Assembly: GCA_963850605.1 (NCBI GenBank)
Contig: CAWKLX010000006.1
Coordinates: 124,001 to 188,000, forward strand
Origin: BOG-908 sp963850605
Lineage (GTDB): Bacteria > Pseudomonadota > Alphaproteobacteria > Acetobacterales > Acetobacteraceae
DNA: 64,000 nt
Direction of reading: 5' to 3'
Shown: positions 35,134-44,269 of the stretch, in pieces
Layout of the letters: each line of letters opens with the position of its first letter
Position numbering within the stretch: the stretch's first letter is position 1
The notes under the pieces: generated by a model
What the model was told of the DNA's origin: nothing
The model's database searches: none
What the model saw: only the letters and a program-made list of their open reading frames with translations
Program-made: the position numbers and the translations under genes

Positions 35134-35985
35134 TCACGATACCGTGGGCACCAGCGCCGTGATCTTCGCCACCCCGCGGCGAAGGGAGGGCAGGTAACGG
35201 CGTGCCAGCCTGTCCTCGATTTCGTTTCGATCATACTCCTCGAATTCGGCCATGCGGCGGATGGCTACGTCGCTCGGGTACCCTCGCTGCAATTTCGCCG
35301 CCCAATGTGCGCGTGATCGCGTGAAGTAATGGTTAATGCGGCCGGCGCCGTAGTCGGGCGGCTCCAGGCTGACGCCGGGCAATATGCCGCCCTGCTCGGG
35401 TGCGGGCCACCACGCCATCGGCCGCGCGCGCGTGTCGCAGTAGCTGCCCCGCGTGTCGCCGCGCAGATCGAAACAATGCGGGTTCAGGCAGCGCGCCGCG
35501 AAACCCGGGCGAATGATGGATTTCACATGCCTGGCGGCGAAAAACCGCTCATCGGACCGCCGCGTGAATGCATCCACCACCAGCATGCCGGGACGTTCGT
35601 CGTGGCCGTTTGAGCCGAAGATCGCCCAGTGCACGGCCACGCCGCTCCAGCCCTCGTAACGGGCCAGGAACTTGTTGACCGGCTCGCGCGCGGCCGGCAC
35701 GAAGAATTCGTCCGAATCGATGAAGGCAATCCAGTCGAACTCCAGCTTGTAGGCCTCGCACGCCGCCTCATAGGCGGCGATCTGGCTACGTTGCGAACTG
35801 TCGGCCCAATAATGGTAGCGTATATCGTGGAGGGCGGCGGCCGACTTGATCACTGCGCCGGTTCCGTCATCGGAACGATTATCGAAGATGATCTGGGTGT
35901 CGAACCCAACCAGCGCGTGGAAGGCGATCCACTCGGCGATGTCGCGAACCTCGTTGCGCACGATCAGACAGACAGCGGACTTCAT
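35134..35985 (-). CDS. Glycosyltransferase family 2/92-type protein
   Basis: 283 residues from ATG 35985. The GT-A-like N-terminus reads SAVCLIVRNEVRDIAEWIAFH, IIFDNRSDDGTG and WIAFIDSDEFFVP, where DSD is the metal/nucleotide-sugar site. The C-terminal part (GRINHYFTRSRAHWAAKLQRGYP) matches the glycosyl transferase family 92/DUF23-like proteins common in Proteobacteria. The sugar and acceptor are unknown, but surface polysaccharide is the usual target. The gene is divergent from the neighbouring glycan gene at 36069. Confidence 0.88.
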   Translation of the reverse strand: MKSAVCLIVRNEVRDIAEWIAFHALVGFDTQIIFDNRSDDGTGAVIKSAAALHDIRYHYWADSSQRSQIAAYEAACEAYKLEFDWIAFIDSDEFFVPAAREPVNKFLARYEGWSGVAVHWAIFGSNGHDERPGMLVVDAFTRRSDERFFAARHVKSIIRPGFAARCLNPHCFDLRGDTRGSYCDTRARPMAWWPAPEQGGILPGVSLEPPDYGAGRINHYFTRSRAHWAAKLQRGYPSDVAIRRMAEFEEYDRNEIEDRLARRYLPSLRRGVAKITALVPTVS

Positions 35986-36068
35986 CTTCTGGCGGCTTCC
36001 TCCGATTTCGGGCAACGCATCTCGGGCGCGCTCGCGCCGGGCTGAAGGTAGGGGAGCGAAACTAAGTA

Positions 36069-37244
36069 ATGGTTAAGGCGCGGGAGGTGAAACGATCACA
36101 GCCGGTCATCCAGGTCTCGCCCATGGGCGGCCTGGGCAACCGCATGATCCAGTATATGGCCGCGCGCGCGCTGGCCGCGCGCGTGCCGGACAGCCGCGTG
36201 GTGCAGATACACCTGCCCGAATGGGGCGTGCAGGTGGCACCCGTCCCGCCCGACGGCCAGGAAGTGCTCGTGGTCACGGAGCCGCATCTGAATCTGGACC
36301 GGCTGGCGCTGCTGCTGAACACCGGGCGGATTGGGCGTGTGGACATACGCTCCTACGCGCAGCGCATGGAGAATTTTTCGAGCCGCGACGCCTATGCCGA
36401 CCTGTTCGGCGGGCCGCCGGCGTTCCGGACCGCGCCCGACGAGCTGCTGATCAACATCCGCCAGGGCGACATACTGGACGGCCACCATCCGGACTACGTG
36501 CTGGTCCCGCCCGAGTTCTACGCCTGGCTGGCCCTGCGCACCGGCCTGTCCCCGGTTTTTCTGGGCCAGATCGAGGACTCGCCCTATCTCTCGGCATTGC
36601 GGGAGCGGTTCCCGAAAGCGCGCTTCGTGCCCAGCCAGGGGGCGATCGCCGATTTCGCCACCCTGCGGGCGGCGCGGCATATCGTGCCGGCGGTCAGCAC
36701 GTTCAGTTGGCTGGCCGCCTGGCTGTCGGACGCCGAGCACGTGCACTTGCCGGTGCTGGGCCTGCTGCACCCGCTGCAGTCGCCGGCGACCCATTTGCTG
36801 CCAATGGACGATGCGCGTTACAGCTTCCATGTGTTTCCGCACCACTATGCGGAGCCGGTCGATCGTGTGGCCGCCGCGCACGCGGCGTTGCGCGGGCTGT
36901 GGCGCGAGGTCCCGGCCCATAAGCTGGCGGCCATGCTGGGCGGCGTGCCGCCGAGACAGAGCCTGGCGGACTACCTGGCCGTGTTCGACGAAGGTTTTTA
37001 TCTCGGCGCCCACCCCGACATCGCCGGCGCCGTGCGAGACGGGCACATGCCGAGCGGACACCATCACTACGAGCATCACGGGTTTGCCGAGGGCCGTCAG
37101 GGATTTGCGCTGGACCGTGCCTGGTATTGCCGAACCTACCCGATCGCGGCGGTCGAGCTGGGGCAGGGCGACGCGGCCGATGCGGCCGACCACTATGTGG
37201 CGATCGGCCGAGCGCGCGGCTACAGACGAGCGCCAGATTCCTAG
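36069..37244 (+). CDS. Glycosyltransferase-like protein (GT11-type N-motif) with C-terminal HPDIA-type domain
   Basis: 391 residues. VSPMGGLGNRMIQYMAARAL near residue 20 resembles the GGLGNQ(M/L)FQ motif of fucosyltransferase-like GT11 proteins, which bind the nucleotide sugar there. A second conserved patch is LLINIRQGDILDG, and AVSTFSWLAAWLS lies near 225. Residues about 305-385 form an extra module: YLAVFDEGFYLGAHPDIAGA with HYEHHGFAEGR, a short motif seen as a C-terminal extension in some bacterial glycosyltransferases. The acceptor is unknown. It is followed 10 bases later by a CoA-transferase gene whose start is a TTG. Confidence 0.72.
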   Translation: MVKAREVKRSQPVIQVSPMGGLGNRMIQYMAARALAARVPDSRVVQIHLPEWGVQVAPVPPDGQEVLVVTEPHLNLDRLALLLNTGRIGRVDIRSYAQRMENFSSRDAYADLFGGPPAFRTAPDELLINIRQGDILDGHHPDYVLVPPEFYAWLALRTGLSPVFLGQIEDSPYLSALRERFPKARFVPSQGAIADFATLRAARHIVPAVSTFSWLAAWLSDAEHVHLPVLGLLHPLQSPATHLLPMDDARYSFHVFPHHYAEPVDRVAAAHAALRGLWREVPAHKLAAMLGGVPPRQSLADYLAVFDEGFYLGAHPDIAGAVRDGHMPSGHHHYEHHGFAEGRQGFALDRAWYCRTYPIAAVELGQGDAADAADHYVAIGRARGYRRAPDS

Positions 37245-37254
37245 GACCCGATCG

Positions 37255-38475
37255 TTGCCGCTACCCGATCCGACCGACCAAGCCCAGTCAGAAACGCCCA
37301 AGCTGCTGGAAGGCGTGCGCGTGCTGGAGCTGGCGCGGATCCTGGCTGGGCCGTGGGCGGGTCAGTTGCTGGCCGATTTCGGCGCCGACGTGGTCAAGGT
37401 CGAGCGGCCCGGGGTGGGCGACGACACGCGGGGCTGGGGGCCGCCTTTCATGCCGGCGGCGGATGGCGGCCATCTGTCGGCCACGTATTTTCACAGCGCC
37501 AACCGCGGCAAGCGCTCCATCGCCGTCGATATCGACACGCCGGACGGGCAGGCGGTCGTGCGCCGACTGGCCGCACACGCCGATGTCGTCATCGAGAATT
37601 TCAAGGTGGGTGGCCTGGCCCGCTACGGGCTGGATCACGCGTCGTTGTCGGCGGTCAACCCGCGCCTGGTCACCTGCTCGATCACCGGGTTCGGACAGAC
37701 CGGGCCATATGCCGCCCGGGCCGGCTACGATTTCGTCGTGCAGGGCATGGGGGGCTTCATGTATCTGACGGGCGATCCGGACGGCGAGCCGCAGAAGGCA
37801 GGGGTGGCGACGGCCGACCTGTTCACCGGCCTGTATGCCGCCACCGCGATTCTGGCCGCGCTGCGCAGGCGGGACGCGACGGGGCAAGGCGCGCATCTCG
37901 ATCTTTCGCTGCTCGATGTGCAGACCGCCATGCTGTCCAACCAGGCGATCGCGTATCTGGCGACGGGACGGAACCCGCCGCGCATGGGCAACGCGCATGC
38001 CACGATCGTGCCCTACCAGGTGTTTCCGGTATCGGACGGCCACATCGTCGTGGCTGCCGGCAATGATGGGCAGTTCATGAAATTCGTAGCGGCCCTGGGC
38101 GCGCCGGAGCTGGCGCAGGATGCGCGGTTCCGCACCAACCCCGGACGGGTCACGCACCGGGCGGTGCTCGTGCCGTTGCTGACGTCGCTGACGCTCAGGC
38201 ATCCAGCAGCCAGGCTGCTGACCGCGCTCGAGCGGCTGGGCGTGCCGTCCGGCCCGATTCAGGATGTGGCCGGGGTATTCGCCAATCCCCAGGTGCTGGC
38301 CCGCGGCATGGCGGTGCGGGTGCCGGAGCCGGGCGCGGAGGGTGGCTCGGTGCCCGCGGTGCGCGCGCCTGTGCTGGTCGATGGGCAGCCCGTCATGGCG
38401 GCGGGCGCGTCCCCCGCGCTGGACGCGGACCGTGCGGGGGTGCTGGCGGACGTTTCATGGGGCAAGGCGTCGTGA
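37255..38475 (+). CDS. CoA transferase of the CaiB/BaiF family (class III)
   Basis: 406 residues. I chose the TTG at 37255, with AGGA eight bases upstream, because the family N-terminus (LLEGVRVLELARILAGPWAG) begins soon after and no ATG is near. These enzymes move CoA between carboxylic acids through a conserved Asp. Family landmarks are FGADVVKVERPGVGDDTR, VVIENFKVGGLARYGLD, GYDFVVQGMGGFM and LGVPSGPIQDVAGVFANPQV. The substrate is not predictable; formyl-CoA:oxalate, carnitine or succinyl-type donors are known in the family. Confidence 0.92.
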   Translation: MPLPDPTDQAQSETPKLLEGVRVLELARILAGPWAGQLLADFGADVVKVERPGVGDDTRGWGPPFMPAADGGHLSATYFHSANRGKRSIAVDIDTPDGQAVVRRLAAHADVVIENFKVGGLARYGLDHASLSAVNPRLVTCSITGFGQTGPYAARAGYDFVVQGMGGFMYLTGDPDGEPQKAGVATADLFTGLYAATAILAALRRRDATGQGAHLDLSLLDVQTAMLSNQAIAYLATGRNPPRMGNAHATIVPYQVFPVSDGHIVVAAGNDGQFMKFVAALGAPELAQDARFRTNPGRVTHRAVLVPLLTSLTLRHPAARLLTALERLGVPSGPIQDVAGVFANPQVLARGMAVRVPEPGAEGGSVPAVRAPVLVDGQPVMAAGASPALDADRAGVLADVSWGKAS

Positions 38476-38560
38476 ATTGGTCAAATGTATTGCCCGCGGG
38501 GTGCGCAAGGGTGCAACCCCGGCTGGCCACGCGGCCGATCTCAGTATGAGAAGGTATTCA

Positions 38561-39322
38561 ATGCACCAACGCTTTTTGGCGGCTATGATTGCACTCTGCG
38601 GAGTGTCCGGCGCGGCCGCCGCCGAGATGCCGACCGCCGACTCGCTGATCGCCGCAGCCAAGGCGGCCAGCGGGGGCGCGGCTTGGGACCGCATCGCCAC
38701 CTGGCACGAAACCGGCCACATCACCGCGGGCGGCCTGTCCGGCACCTATGAAAGCTGGATCGACTTCCGTCACCCGCGCGAGGCCGCAACGTACAAGCTC
38801 GGGCCGACCAGCGGCGCGGAGGGCTATGACGGCCACGTCACCTGGACCACCGACAGCAGCACCCCGACGCAGGTGGAAACCGGGGGCGAGGCGATGGCCG
38901 GTGCCCTCCAGCAGCTCTATCTGTTCACCTACGCCTTCTATTTTCCGGACCGCATGCGCGCCAAGCGCAGCCTGGCCGGAATGCGCCAGGCCGACGGCCG
39001 CAGTTTCGACGCCGTGCGGGTGGAGCCGGCCGGCGCAGACCCCGTCGAGTTATGGTTCGATCGCACGACGCACTTGCTGGATCGCGAGGTGCAACTGACC
39101 GGCGCGCAGCCGCAGACATTCCTGCTGAGCAACTACATCTCAATCGGCGATATCAAGGTGCCCGCCAGGTCGATCACCCGAACGGCCGATAATCCGAAAC
39201 TCGATCAGGTGAACGATATCGGCCATGTGGCACTGAACGAGACCATTCCAGACGCCCGCTACGCGCCGCCCAAACCGCCCAAGCCACCGACAGGACCGCC
39301 GTCGCCGGCCAAACATCCGTAA
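38561..39322 (+). CDS. Hypothetical secreted protein (outer-membrane lipoprotein-carrier-like fold)
   Basis: 253 residues, starting at ATG 38561 after GAAGG; another ATG at 38546 is less likely. A signal peptide (RFLAAMIALCGVSGAAAAE) is followed by an amphipathic beta-barrel-like region: ASGGAAWDRIATWHETGHI, SWIDFRHPREAATYKLG, LWFDRTTHLLDREVQL. This pattern of long strands is seen in LolA/LppX-like proteins and in the N-terminal part of some bacterial retropepsin-like proteins, but no aspartic protease domain follows. It ends in a Pro-rich tail (PPKPPKPPTGPPSP). Confidence 0.62.
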   Translation: MHQRFLAAMIALCGVSGAAAAEMPTADSLIAAAKAASGGAAWDRIATWHETGHITAGGLSGTYESWIDFRHPREAATYKLGPTSGAEGYDGHVTWTTDSSTPTQVETGGEAMAGALQQLYLFTYAFYFPDRMRAKRSLAGMRQADGRSFDAVRVEPAGADPVELWFDRTTHLLDREVQLTGAQPQTFLLSNYISIGDIKVPARSITRTADNPKLDQVNDIGHVALNETIPDARYAPPKPPKPPTGPPSPAKHP

Positions 39323-39409
39323 GCGCGCCGATCCGACGCTGGCGCCGGCCTCCGCCCGGCGTCAGCAGGTGATGACCTGGACATGCCAAGCCGGGGATGA
39401 TCGCCCGCC

Positions 39410-40484
39410 TCAGGCAGCGGCAGCGGCGTAGTTGATGGACACCTCCAGGCCTTGTCGGATCGGCACCAGGTTGGTGACGAACCGCTCGGCGCAGGCACGC
39501 CAGGAAAACGTCTCGGCGAAAGCGCGGCAGGCGATCCGGTCGCCGCAGTCGAGCGCGCGCAGCACGGCGGTGCGCAGATCGGAATCAACGGCGCCGATCG
39601 CATCGCCGCCGCCCACCAGCACGTCCTTCGGCCCGGTCACCGGAAAGGCGGCGACCGGCGTGCCGCAGGCCAGGCTTTCCAGCATCACCAGTCCGAACGT
39701 GTCGGTCAGCGACGGGAAGACCATGACGTCCGCGCCGGCATAGGCCCTTGACAAGATCCTCGCCGTGCTTGACGCCGGCGAAGTGCACGTTCGGGTAGTC
39801 GCGTTTGAGTGACGCGAGCTGTGGGCCATCGCCGACCACCACCTTCGAGCCGGGCAGGTCCAGGTCGAGGAACGCGGCGATGTTTTTTTCAACGGCGACG
39901 CGGCCGACATAGAGCGAGATCGGGCGCGGCAAGCCGGCCCATTCCTCTCGCGGCTCAGGCTGGAACAGCGTCAGGTCGACGCCGCGCGACCAGGCGCGCA
40001 GGTCCGTGAAACCGCGATCGGCCAATTCCTGGCGCAGGCTTTCGGTGGCCACCATCAGCCCGTGGCCGGCGGCGTGAAAGCGGCGCAGCCAGGCGTAGGA
40101 CAGGCGTGTCGGAACCCGTGTTCGGGCGCGCAGATACTCGGGAAAACGCGTGTGGAAGGCGGTGGTGAATGTCCAGCCGTGCTGGCGGGCCAGGCGGCGG
40201 GCGGCGATGCCCAGCGGGCCTTCGGTGGCGATATGCAGCGCGTCCGGCCGAAAGGCGGCCATCAGCCGGCCCAATTTGCGCTGCGGCAGCACGGACAAGC
40301 GAATGTCCGGGTAGGTGGGGCAGGGCAGGGTGCGAAACCGGTCCGGCCCGATCACCTCGGCCACGATACCCAGCGTCTCAAGCTCCTCCACCAGGGTGGC
40401 CAGCGTGCGCACCACGCCGTTCACCTGCGGGCGCCAGGCGTCCGACACGATCAGCACGCGCGAGTTGGGCGGAAGATTGGCCAT
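39410..40484 (-). pseudogene. Glycosyltransferase family 4 (GT1-type), one frameshift
   Basis: About 357 residues when one extra base near 39750 is ignored. The N-terminal domain starts SRVLIVSDAWRPQVNGVVRT, with TTAFHTRFPEYLRARTRVP, and a nucleotide-sugar domain follows (SLYVGRVAVEKNIAAFLDL). The frame changes after AGVKHGEDL and resumes at RAYAGADVMVFPSLTDTFG, containing the donor-binding Glu motif (LVMLESLACGTPV). It resembles alphaproteobacterial mannosyl/glucosyltransferases acting on lipid acceptors. It lies 43 bp downstream of the metallophosphoesterase gene, probably one operon. Confidence 0.88.
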
Positions 40485-40527
40485 GCTGTCAGGGACAGGG
40501 ACGGAGCCGACTGTCTCGCCGTCTTGA

Positions 40528-41382
40528 TCAGGCAGGTTCGGCCACCCTCTCGCCACGAGGAGGTGCGGATGCGCGAGGGGAGAAGAAGGAGAGGCGGTTC
40601 AGCGCCACCCAGTCGATCAGCTCCAGCCGGCCGTCGTGATGTTCTACCAATGCGGTGCAGCTCTCCACCCAGTCGCCGGTGTTCAGATATAGCACGCCGC
40701 CGGTCATGCGCATCTCGGCATGGTGGATGTGGCCGCACACCACGCCGTCGAAATGCCGGCGCCGTGCCTCGCCGGCCAGCGCGTCCTCGAACCGGTCGAT
40801 CGCCTTCACCGCTTCCTTCACCTGCCGCTTGGCCCATTGGCTCAGCGACCAGTACGGGTAGCCCAGGGGGCGGCGCACCGCGTTGAACCAGCGGTTGATG
40901 TTGAGCGCGGTGGTATAGGCCCAGTCGCCGAGGAACGCCAGGAACTTGGCATAGCGCACCACGCTGTCGAATTGGTCGCCGTGCATGATCAGCAATCGCC
41001 GGCCGTCGGCGGTCGTGTGCTCGGCCTCGCCCACCAGCTTCACGCCGCCCAGTTCCAGCCCCAGCGGCAGCCATGCGCGGAACATCTCGTCGTGGTTGCC
41101 GGGGATATAGAGCGTGCGCGCCCCGCTGCTGGCGTGGCGCAGGATCAGCTTGACCACCTCGTCATGCATCTCGTCCCAATACCAGGATTTCCGCAGCCGC
41201 CAGCCATCGACGATGTCGCCCACCAGATAAAGGTTCTGTGTTGTAAACGACCCCAGGAAATGCGCGAGGAAGTCGCTGCGGCAGCCGCGCGTCCCCATGT
41301 GCGTGTCCGAGATGAACACGGCACGGTAGGTGGTGGGCGCGGCGCCGGCCGGTATGCTGTAGGCGTCCATGGACTTCACCAT
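40528..41382 (-). CDS. Metallophosphoesterase, UDP-2,3-diacylglucosamine diphosphatase-like
   Basis: 284 residues from ATG 41382 (a second ATG at 41370 is possible). The calcineurin-like metal-site motifs are complete: SDTHMGT, VGDIVDGW, PGNHDE, MHGDQFD and GHIHHAE. The family is usually labelled UDP-2,3-diacylglucosamine pyrophosphatase (LpxH-like), but proteins with this neighbouring GT4 gene may act on another lipid phosphate, so I do not assign lpxH. It shares an intergenic region with the divergent lipid kinase-like gene and precedes a GT4 gene, which hints at envelope glycolipid synthesis. Confidence 0.87.
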   Translation of the reverse strand: MVKSMDAYSIPAGAAPTTYRAVFISDTHMGTRGCRSDFLAHFLGSFTTQNLYLVGDIVDGWRLRKSWYWDEMHDEVVKLILRHASSGARTLYIPGNHDEMFRAWLPLGLELGGVKLVGEAEHTTADGRRLLIMHGDQFDSVVRYAKFLAFLGDWAYTTALNINRWFNAVRRPLGYPYWSLSQWAKRQVKEAVKAIDRFEDALAGEARRRHFDGVVCGHIHHAEMRMTGGVLYLNTGDWVESCTALVEHHDGRLELIDWVALNRLSFFSPRASAPPRGERVAEPA

Positions 41383-41486
41383 CGTTCGCTGATGCCCGGT
41401 AGCAGCAACTGCCGGAACAAGGCGAGCAAATAGAACGCGCGCCGCGTCGTGCGAGTGAAGATTACGTGACGCTGTCACCTGGAAAC

Positions 41487-42476
41487 ATGGTCCGGGACAG
41501 TCAACGCGTCCGGACTGATATCACATATCTGACTTGCTGCTGCAACCGAATCGCAACAGTGCTGCCGGATACTTTGCTTTTGCTCAGCGAAGGCTGGTCC
41601 CCCCGCCCCTTGATCGTCATCTACAATCCTGCTGCCGGCCACCGGCGTGCCCATGCGCTGTGGCGGGTGCTGGACATATTGTCCGGCAGCGGCGTGAACG
41701 TGCAACTGCTGCGAACCGAGCGGCCGGGGCATGCGACCGCACTGGCGCGCGGGGTGGCCGAGCAGTCCGGGCGCGTCGTGGTGGCGGCTGGTGGGGACGG
41801 CACGATCGCGGAGGTGGCCGCCGGGCTGAGTGGCGGCCAGGCCAGGCTCGGGATCATCCCCTTGGGTACGGCGAACGTTTTGGCGCGCGAACTGGCGCTG
41901 CCCATGGCGCCCGACGCGGTGGCGCGCGCGCTGGCCTTCGGCCGCACACGCCCGCTATGGCCCGGTATCGCCACCGGCCTCACCGACACGCGCCTGTTCG
42001 TGCAGATGCTTGGGGTGGGGTTGGATGCGCAGGTCGTCCATCGCCTGCCATGGGCGCTGAAGCGCGCGCTGGGCAGGGGCGCCTACGTCCTGCAGACGTT
42101 GCGCGAAATGTGCCGATACGATTACGCGCCAATTCGCCTAAGTATCGATGGCGTGGCGTCGGAGGCAGGCAGCGTGATCGTGACGAAGGGAAGGCTGTAT
42201 GCAGGCCAATACCTGCTGGCGCCGGCAGCCCAGCCAAGCCAACCCGGCTTTTCAGTGGCATTGTTCGATGGCAGAGGGCCGTGGTCGGCGCTGATGTATG
42301 GCGCCGCCCTGCCGCTGAACCTCCTGCCGAACATGCCCGGCCTGCGCTTGGTGCGCGCTTCCCGCGTCGACATCATGGCTGGGGCGACGCTGGCCCAGGC
42401 CGATGGCGACCCGGCCGGCACCCTCCCGGTCAGCATCAGCGATGCGTCGGTGCCCATAGAAGTCGTCGTTCCCTAA
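41487..42476 (+). CDS. Diacylglycerol kinase catalytic domain (LCB5/YegS-type) protein
   Basis: About 329 residues; the start is uncertain (GTG 41466, ATG 41487 and GTG 41559 are in frame). The family motifs are LIVIYNPAAGHRRAHALW, the nucleotide-binding VVVAAGGDGTIAEVAAGL and IIPLGTANVLARELALP, with GVGLDAQVVH further on. These enzymes phosphorylate lipids such as diacylglycerol or ceramide-like bases. The C-terminal domain is a beta sandwich with LYAGQYLLAPAAQP. It is divergent from the metallophosphoesterase gene, a combination that again suggests a lipid pathway. Confidence 0.88.
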   Translation: MVRDSQRVRTDITYLTCCCNRIATVLPDTLLLLSEGWSPRPLIVIYNPAAGHRRAHALWRVLDILSGSGVNVQLLRTERPGHATALARGVAEQSGRVVVAAGGDGTIAEVAAGLSGGQARLGIIPLGTANVLARELALPMAPDAVARALAFGRTRPLWPGIATGLTDTRLFVQMLGVGLDAQVVHRLPWALKRALGRGAYVLQTLREMCRYDYAPIRLSIDGVASEAGSVIVTKGRLYAGQYLLAPAAQPSQPGFSVALFDGRGPWSALMYGAALPLNLLPNMPGLRLVRASRVDIMAGATLAQADGDPAGTLPVSISDASVPIEVVVP

Positions 42477-42568
42477 CACCAAAAACTCTCGGTAACCGCT
42501 CAGCCGGGCGCCGTTGCCCCGGAACGTTAAAACCAAATCATTCCAAATGCTCGGCATCGACGAAGCTT

Positions 42569-42622
42569 AAAGAGCACCCCTTTGCGTCTTCTCTTCAGAA
42601 AAGAAGGGCTTCTTTCTTGATA
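42569..42622. repeat. AT-rich stem-loop repeat E, copy 2
   Basis: The arms cttctcttc / gaaaagaagg form a hairpin, preceded by aaagagcacccctttgcg and followed by cttctttcttg. It lies between two convergent genes (lipid kinase-like and RTX-type protease) and would act as a bidirectional terminator. The rest of the gap 42477-42654 contains nothing else I can support. Confidence 0.6.
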
Positions 42623-42654
42623 GAGGCAGAGGACGTTTGTCTTTATACGAGCGC

Positions 42655-43962
42655 CTACCTGTTCCCGTGAATATACATGTAGGGCGACCCGCCGACCGTG
42701 CCAAAACTTATGGTAAGCTGCCCATTCGTCAAAGCCGCCGTCGTATAGCCCGACAGCGTCACCGAGGCTTCGGCGCGGCCAGGCGCGGTGGCATGCAACG
42801 TGAGACCCGTATAGCCGGACGCACCCTGTCCGTTCTCCCAATCGAACGAGAACCCGGCCTGTGTCACGCCAAACAGGGTAGCGGCATCACCGGCGTGGAA
42901 GTTGACCAGCGTATCCCAGATGGCGCTGGTTGCGGCACGGTCGTCGGTAAAGAACGTGTCGTGGCCTGTGCCGCCGACGAGGAAGTTGGAGCCCGTGCCG
43001 CCGTCCAGCACGTTGTTGCCCGCTGTCACCTGAATCGCGTCCTCGCCCGAACCGCTATGGAGGAACTGGTTGGGTCCATAGCCGGTCAGGTTGAGGTTGT
43101 CCGTCGTCAGATTGATGTATTGGTCGGCCAGCCCCGCCACCGGCCCGGAATAGGGAGTGGGTTGCGGTGAGGAGTCCTGACCGGTGCTGGTGTCCTGTGC
43201 CACGACCGGCTGATGCACGCCGTCGGATGCGAGCCAGCCTTCGATCTGGGTGAACGCGGCCTGGGTGATCTGCGCGTCGTTGCCGGTGTTGGGGTTGTCG
43301 AGATTGTAGCTTGAGATCACGCCGGCCGAGTATTGCTGGCCGTCCGGACCCGTCACCAGCACCGGGCCGCCGCTCGAGCCCGGGCCAAGGGCGTCGCCGG
43401 AGAGCACGCTGATGCCGGGGTAAATGGCGACGAGGCCGGTATCGGTGAGCAACTGGCCGTTGGCGCTGCCGGGGTAGCCGGCTAGGGTGGCCGTGCCTGC
43501 CTGAAAATCCGAGAGCACGCCGAAATTCGTGCCGCGATAGATCGGTGTGGACAGGTGGATGACCGCATAGTCGTTCTGCGACTGGTCCAGCGACAGCTTG
43601 CCGCCGGAATTGTCGATGGGATTGTAATGGATATTCTGGGCGTAGCTGGTGAAGCCGCCGAACGAGCCGCCGTAGGGAACTTCGTTTTCGGCGGTCACAT
43701 AAACGTCGGTCGCCACGCCCACGCCGGCGGTCCAGACCACATGGCTTGCAGTCAGCACCTCGGTCGGCGTCAGCAGGATGCCGGTGCCCTGAAAATAGTC
43801 GTTGCCGATCTTGTCATAGACGGTGACGACGCCGTCATAGGGCGGGGTCTGCGGATCGACCGGCGTCCCGACATCGGCGGCGATGTCAGGGTGGGTTGCC
43901 GACTGGGTTCGTTCGCGCAACGCCGAATTGAGGACGTTCAATAAACCGCCTGAAATCGTCAT
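42655..43962 (-). CDS. Trypsin-like serine protease with RTX-type C-terminus
   Basis: 435 residues from ATG 43962. There is no N-terminal signal peptide. The S1 catalytic domain spans about 30-250 with a complete triad: His in VLTASHVVW, Asp in QNDYAVIHL and Ser in GPGSSGGPVLV. A Thr/Ser/Pro linker follows, then a Gly/Asp-rich nonapeptide region (NNVLDGGTGSNFLVGGTGHD) typical of hemolysin-type calcium-binding repeats, and a beta-rich tail with the hydrophobic residues needed for secretion (TISFGTVGGSPYMYIHG). Together this indicates secretion by a type I system, which is not encoded in the window. Confidence 0.85.
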   Translation of the reverse strand: MTISGGLLNVLNSALRERTQSATHPDIAADVGTPVDPQTPPYDGVVTVYDKIGNDYFQGTGILLTPTEVLTASHVVWTAGVGVATDVYVTAENEVPYGGSFGGFTSYAQNIHYNPIDNSGGKLSLDQSQNDYAVIHLSTPIYRGTNFGVLSDFQAGTATLAGYPGSANGQLLTDTGLVAIYPGISVLSGDALGPGSSGGPVLVTGPDGQQYSAGVISSYNLDNPNTGNDAQITQAAFTQIEGWLASDGVHQPVVAQDTSTGQDSSPQPTPYSGPVAGLADQYINLTTDNLNLTGYGPNQFLHSGSGEDAIQVTAGNNVLDGGTGSNFLVGGTGHDTFFTDDRAATSAIWDTLVNFHAGDAATLFGVTQAGFSFDWENGQGASGYTGLTLHATAPGRAEASVTLSGYTTAALTNGQLTISFGTVGGSPYMYIHGNR

Positions 43963-44113
43963 GACCGCACCCAGATTTATGCGGTCGACCGTAGCCGGCA
44001 CACATGTCGTCGGCAAGCCGAAAATAGAGAGAAGTCCTTTGCGTTCAGAGACGAAATACTTTCCTTTGTGAAGGACCGTTCACTACTAGTCGGCCGCGAG
44101 ACTGGAGAGATCT

Positions 44114-44158
44114 GAAAGAAAGCAGTCCTTTTTTGAAAAAAAAGGACCAAAAAACTTC
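44114..44158. repeat. AT-rich stem-loop repeat E, copy 3a (inverted)
   Basis: gaaagaaagcagtccttttt, tgaaaaa, then aaaggaccaaaaaacttcc: hairpin gtccttttttg / aaaaaaggac. It is the reverse orientation of the family. The gap 43963-44269 (307 bases) contains this copy, copy 3b and unassigned sequence; short open frames there are not convincing as genes. Confidence 0.75.
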
Positions 44159-44186
44159 CATCTGTTTGCTCCGCGACAGCACTGAC

Positions 44187-44232
44187 AAAAGTTTTTTGCT
44201 TCTTTTTTTTAAAAAAGAAAGTCTTGCCTTCC
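44187..44232. repeat. AT-rich stem-loop repeat E, copy 3b
   Basis: aaaagttttttgcttctttt, tttttaaaaaa, then gaaagtcttgccttc: hairpin cttctttttttt / aaaaaagaaag. It is 37 bases from the stop of the rhamnan-synthesis-like gene and probably terminates it. Confidence 0.75.
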
Positions 44233-44269
44233 CCAACGTGAGTCACGCTTGGGCGGACCGATACTTCGT

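Noticed and set aside
44045..44236. Short Lys/Phe-rich frames in the gap between the protease and RgpF-like genes
   Set aside because: They arise from the poly-A/poly-T stem-loop repeats and have no coding character.
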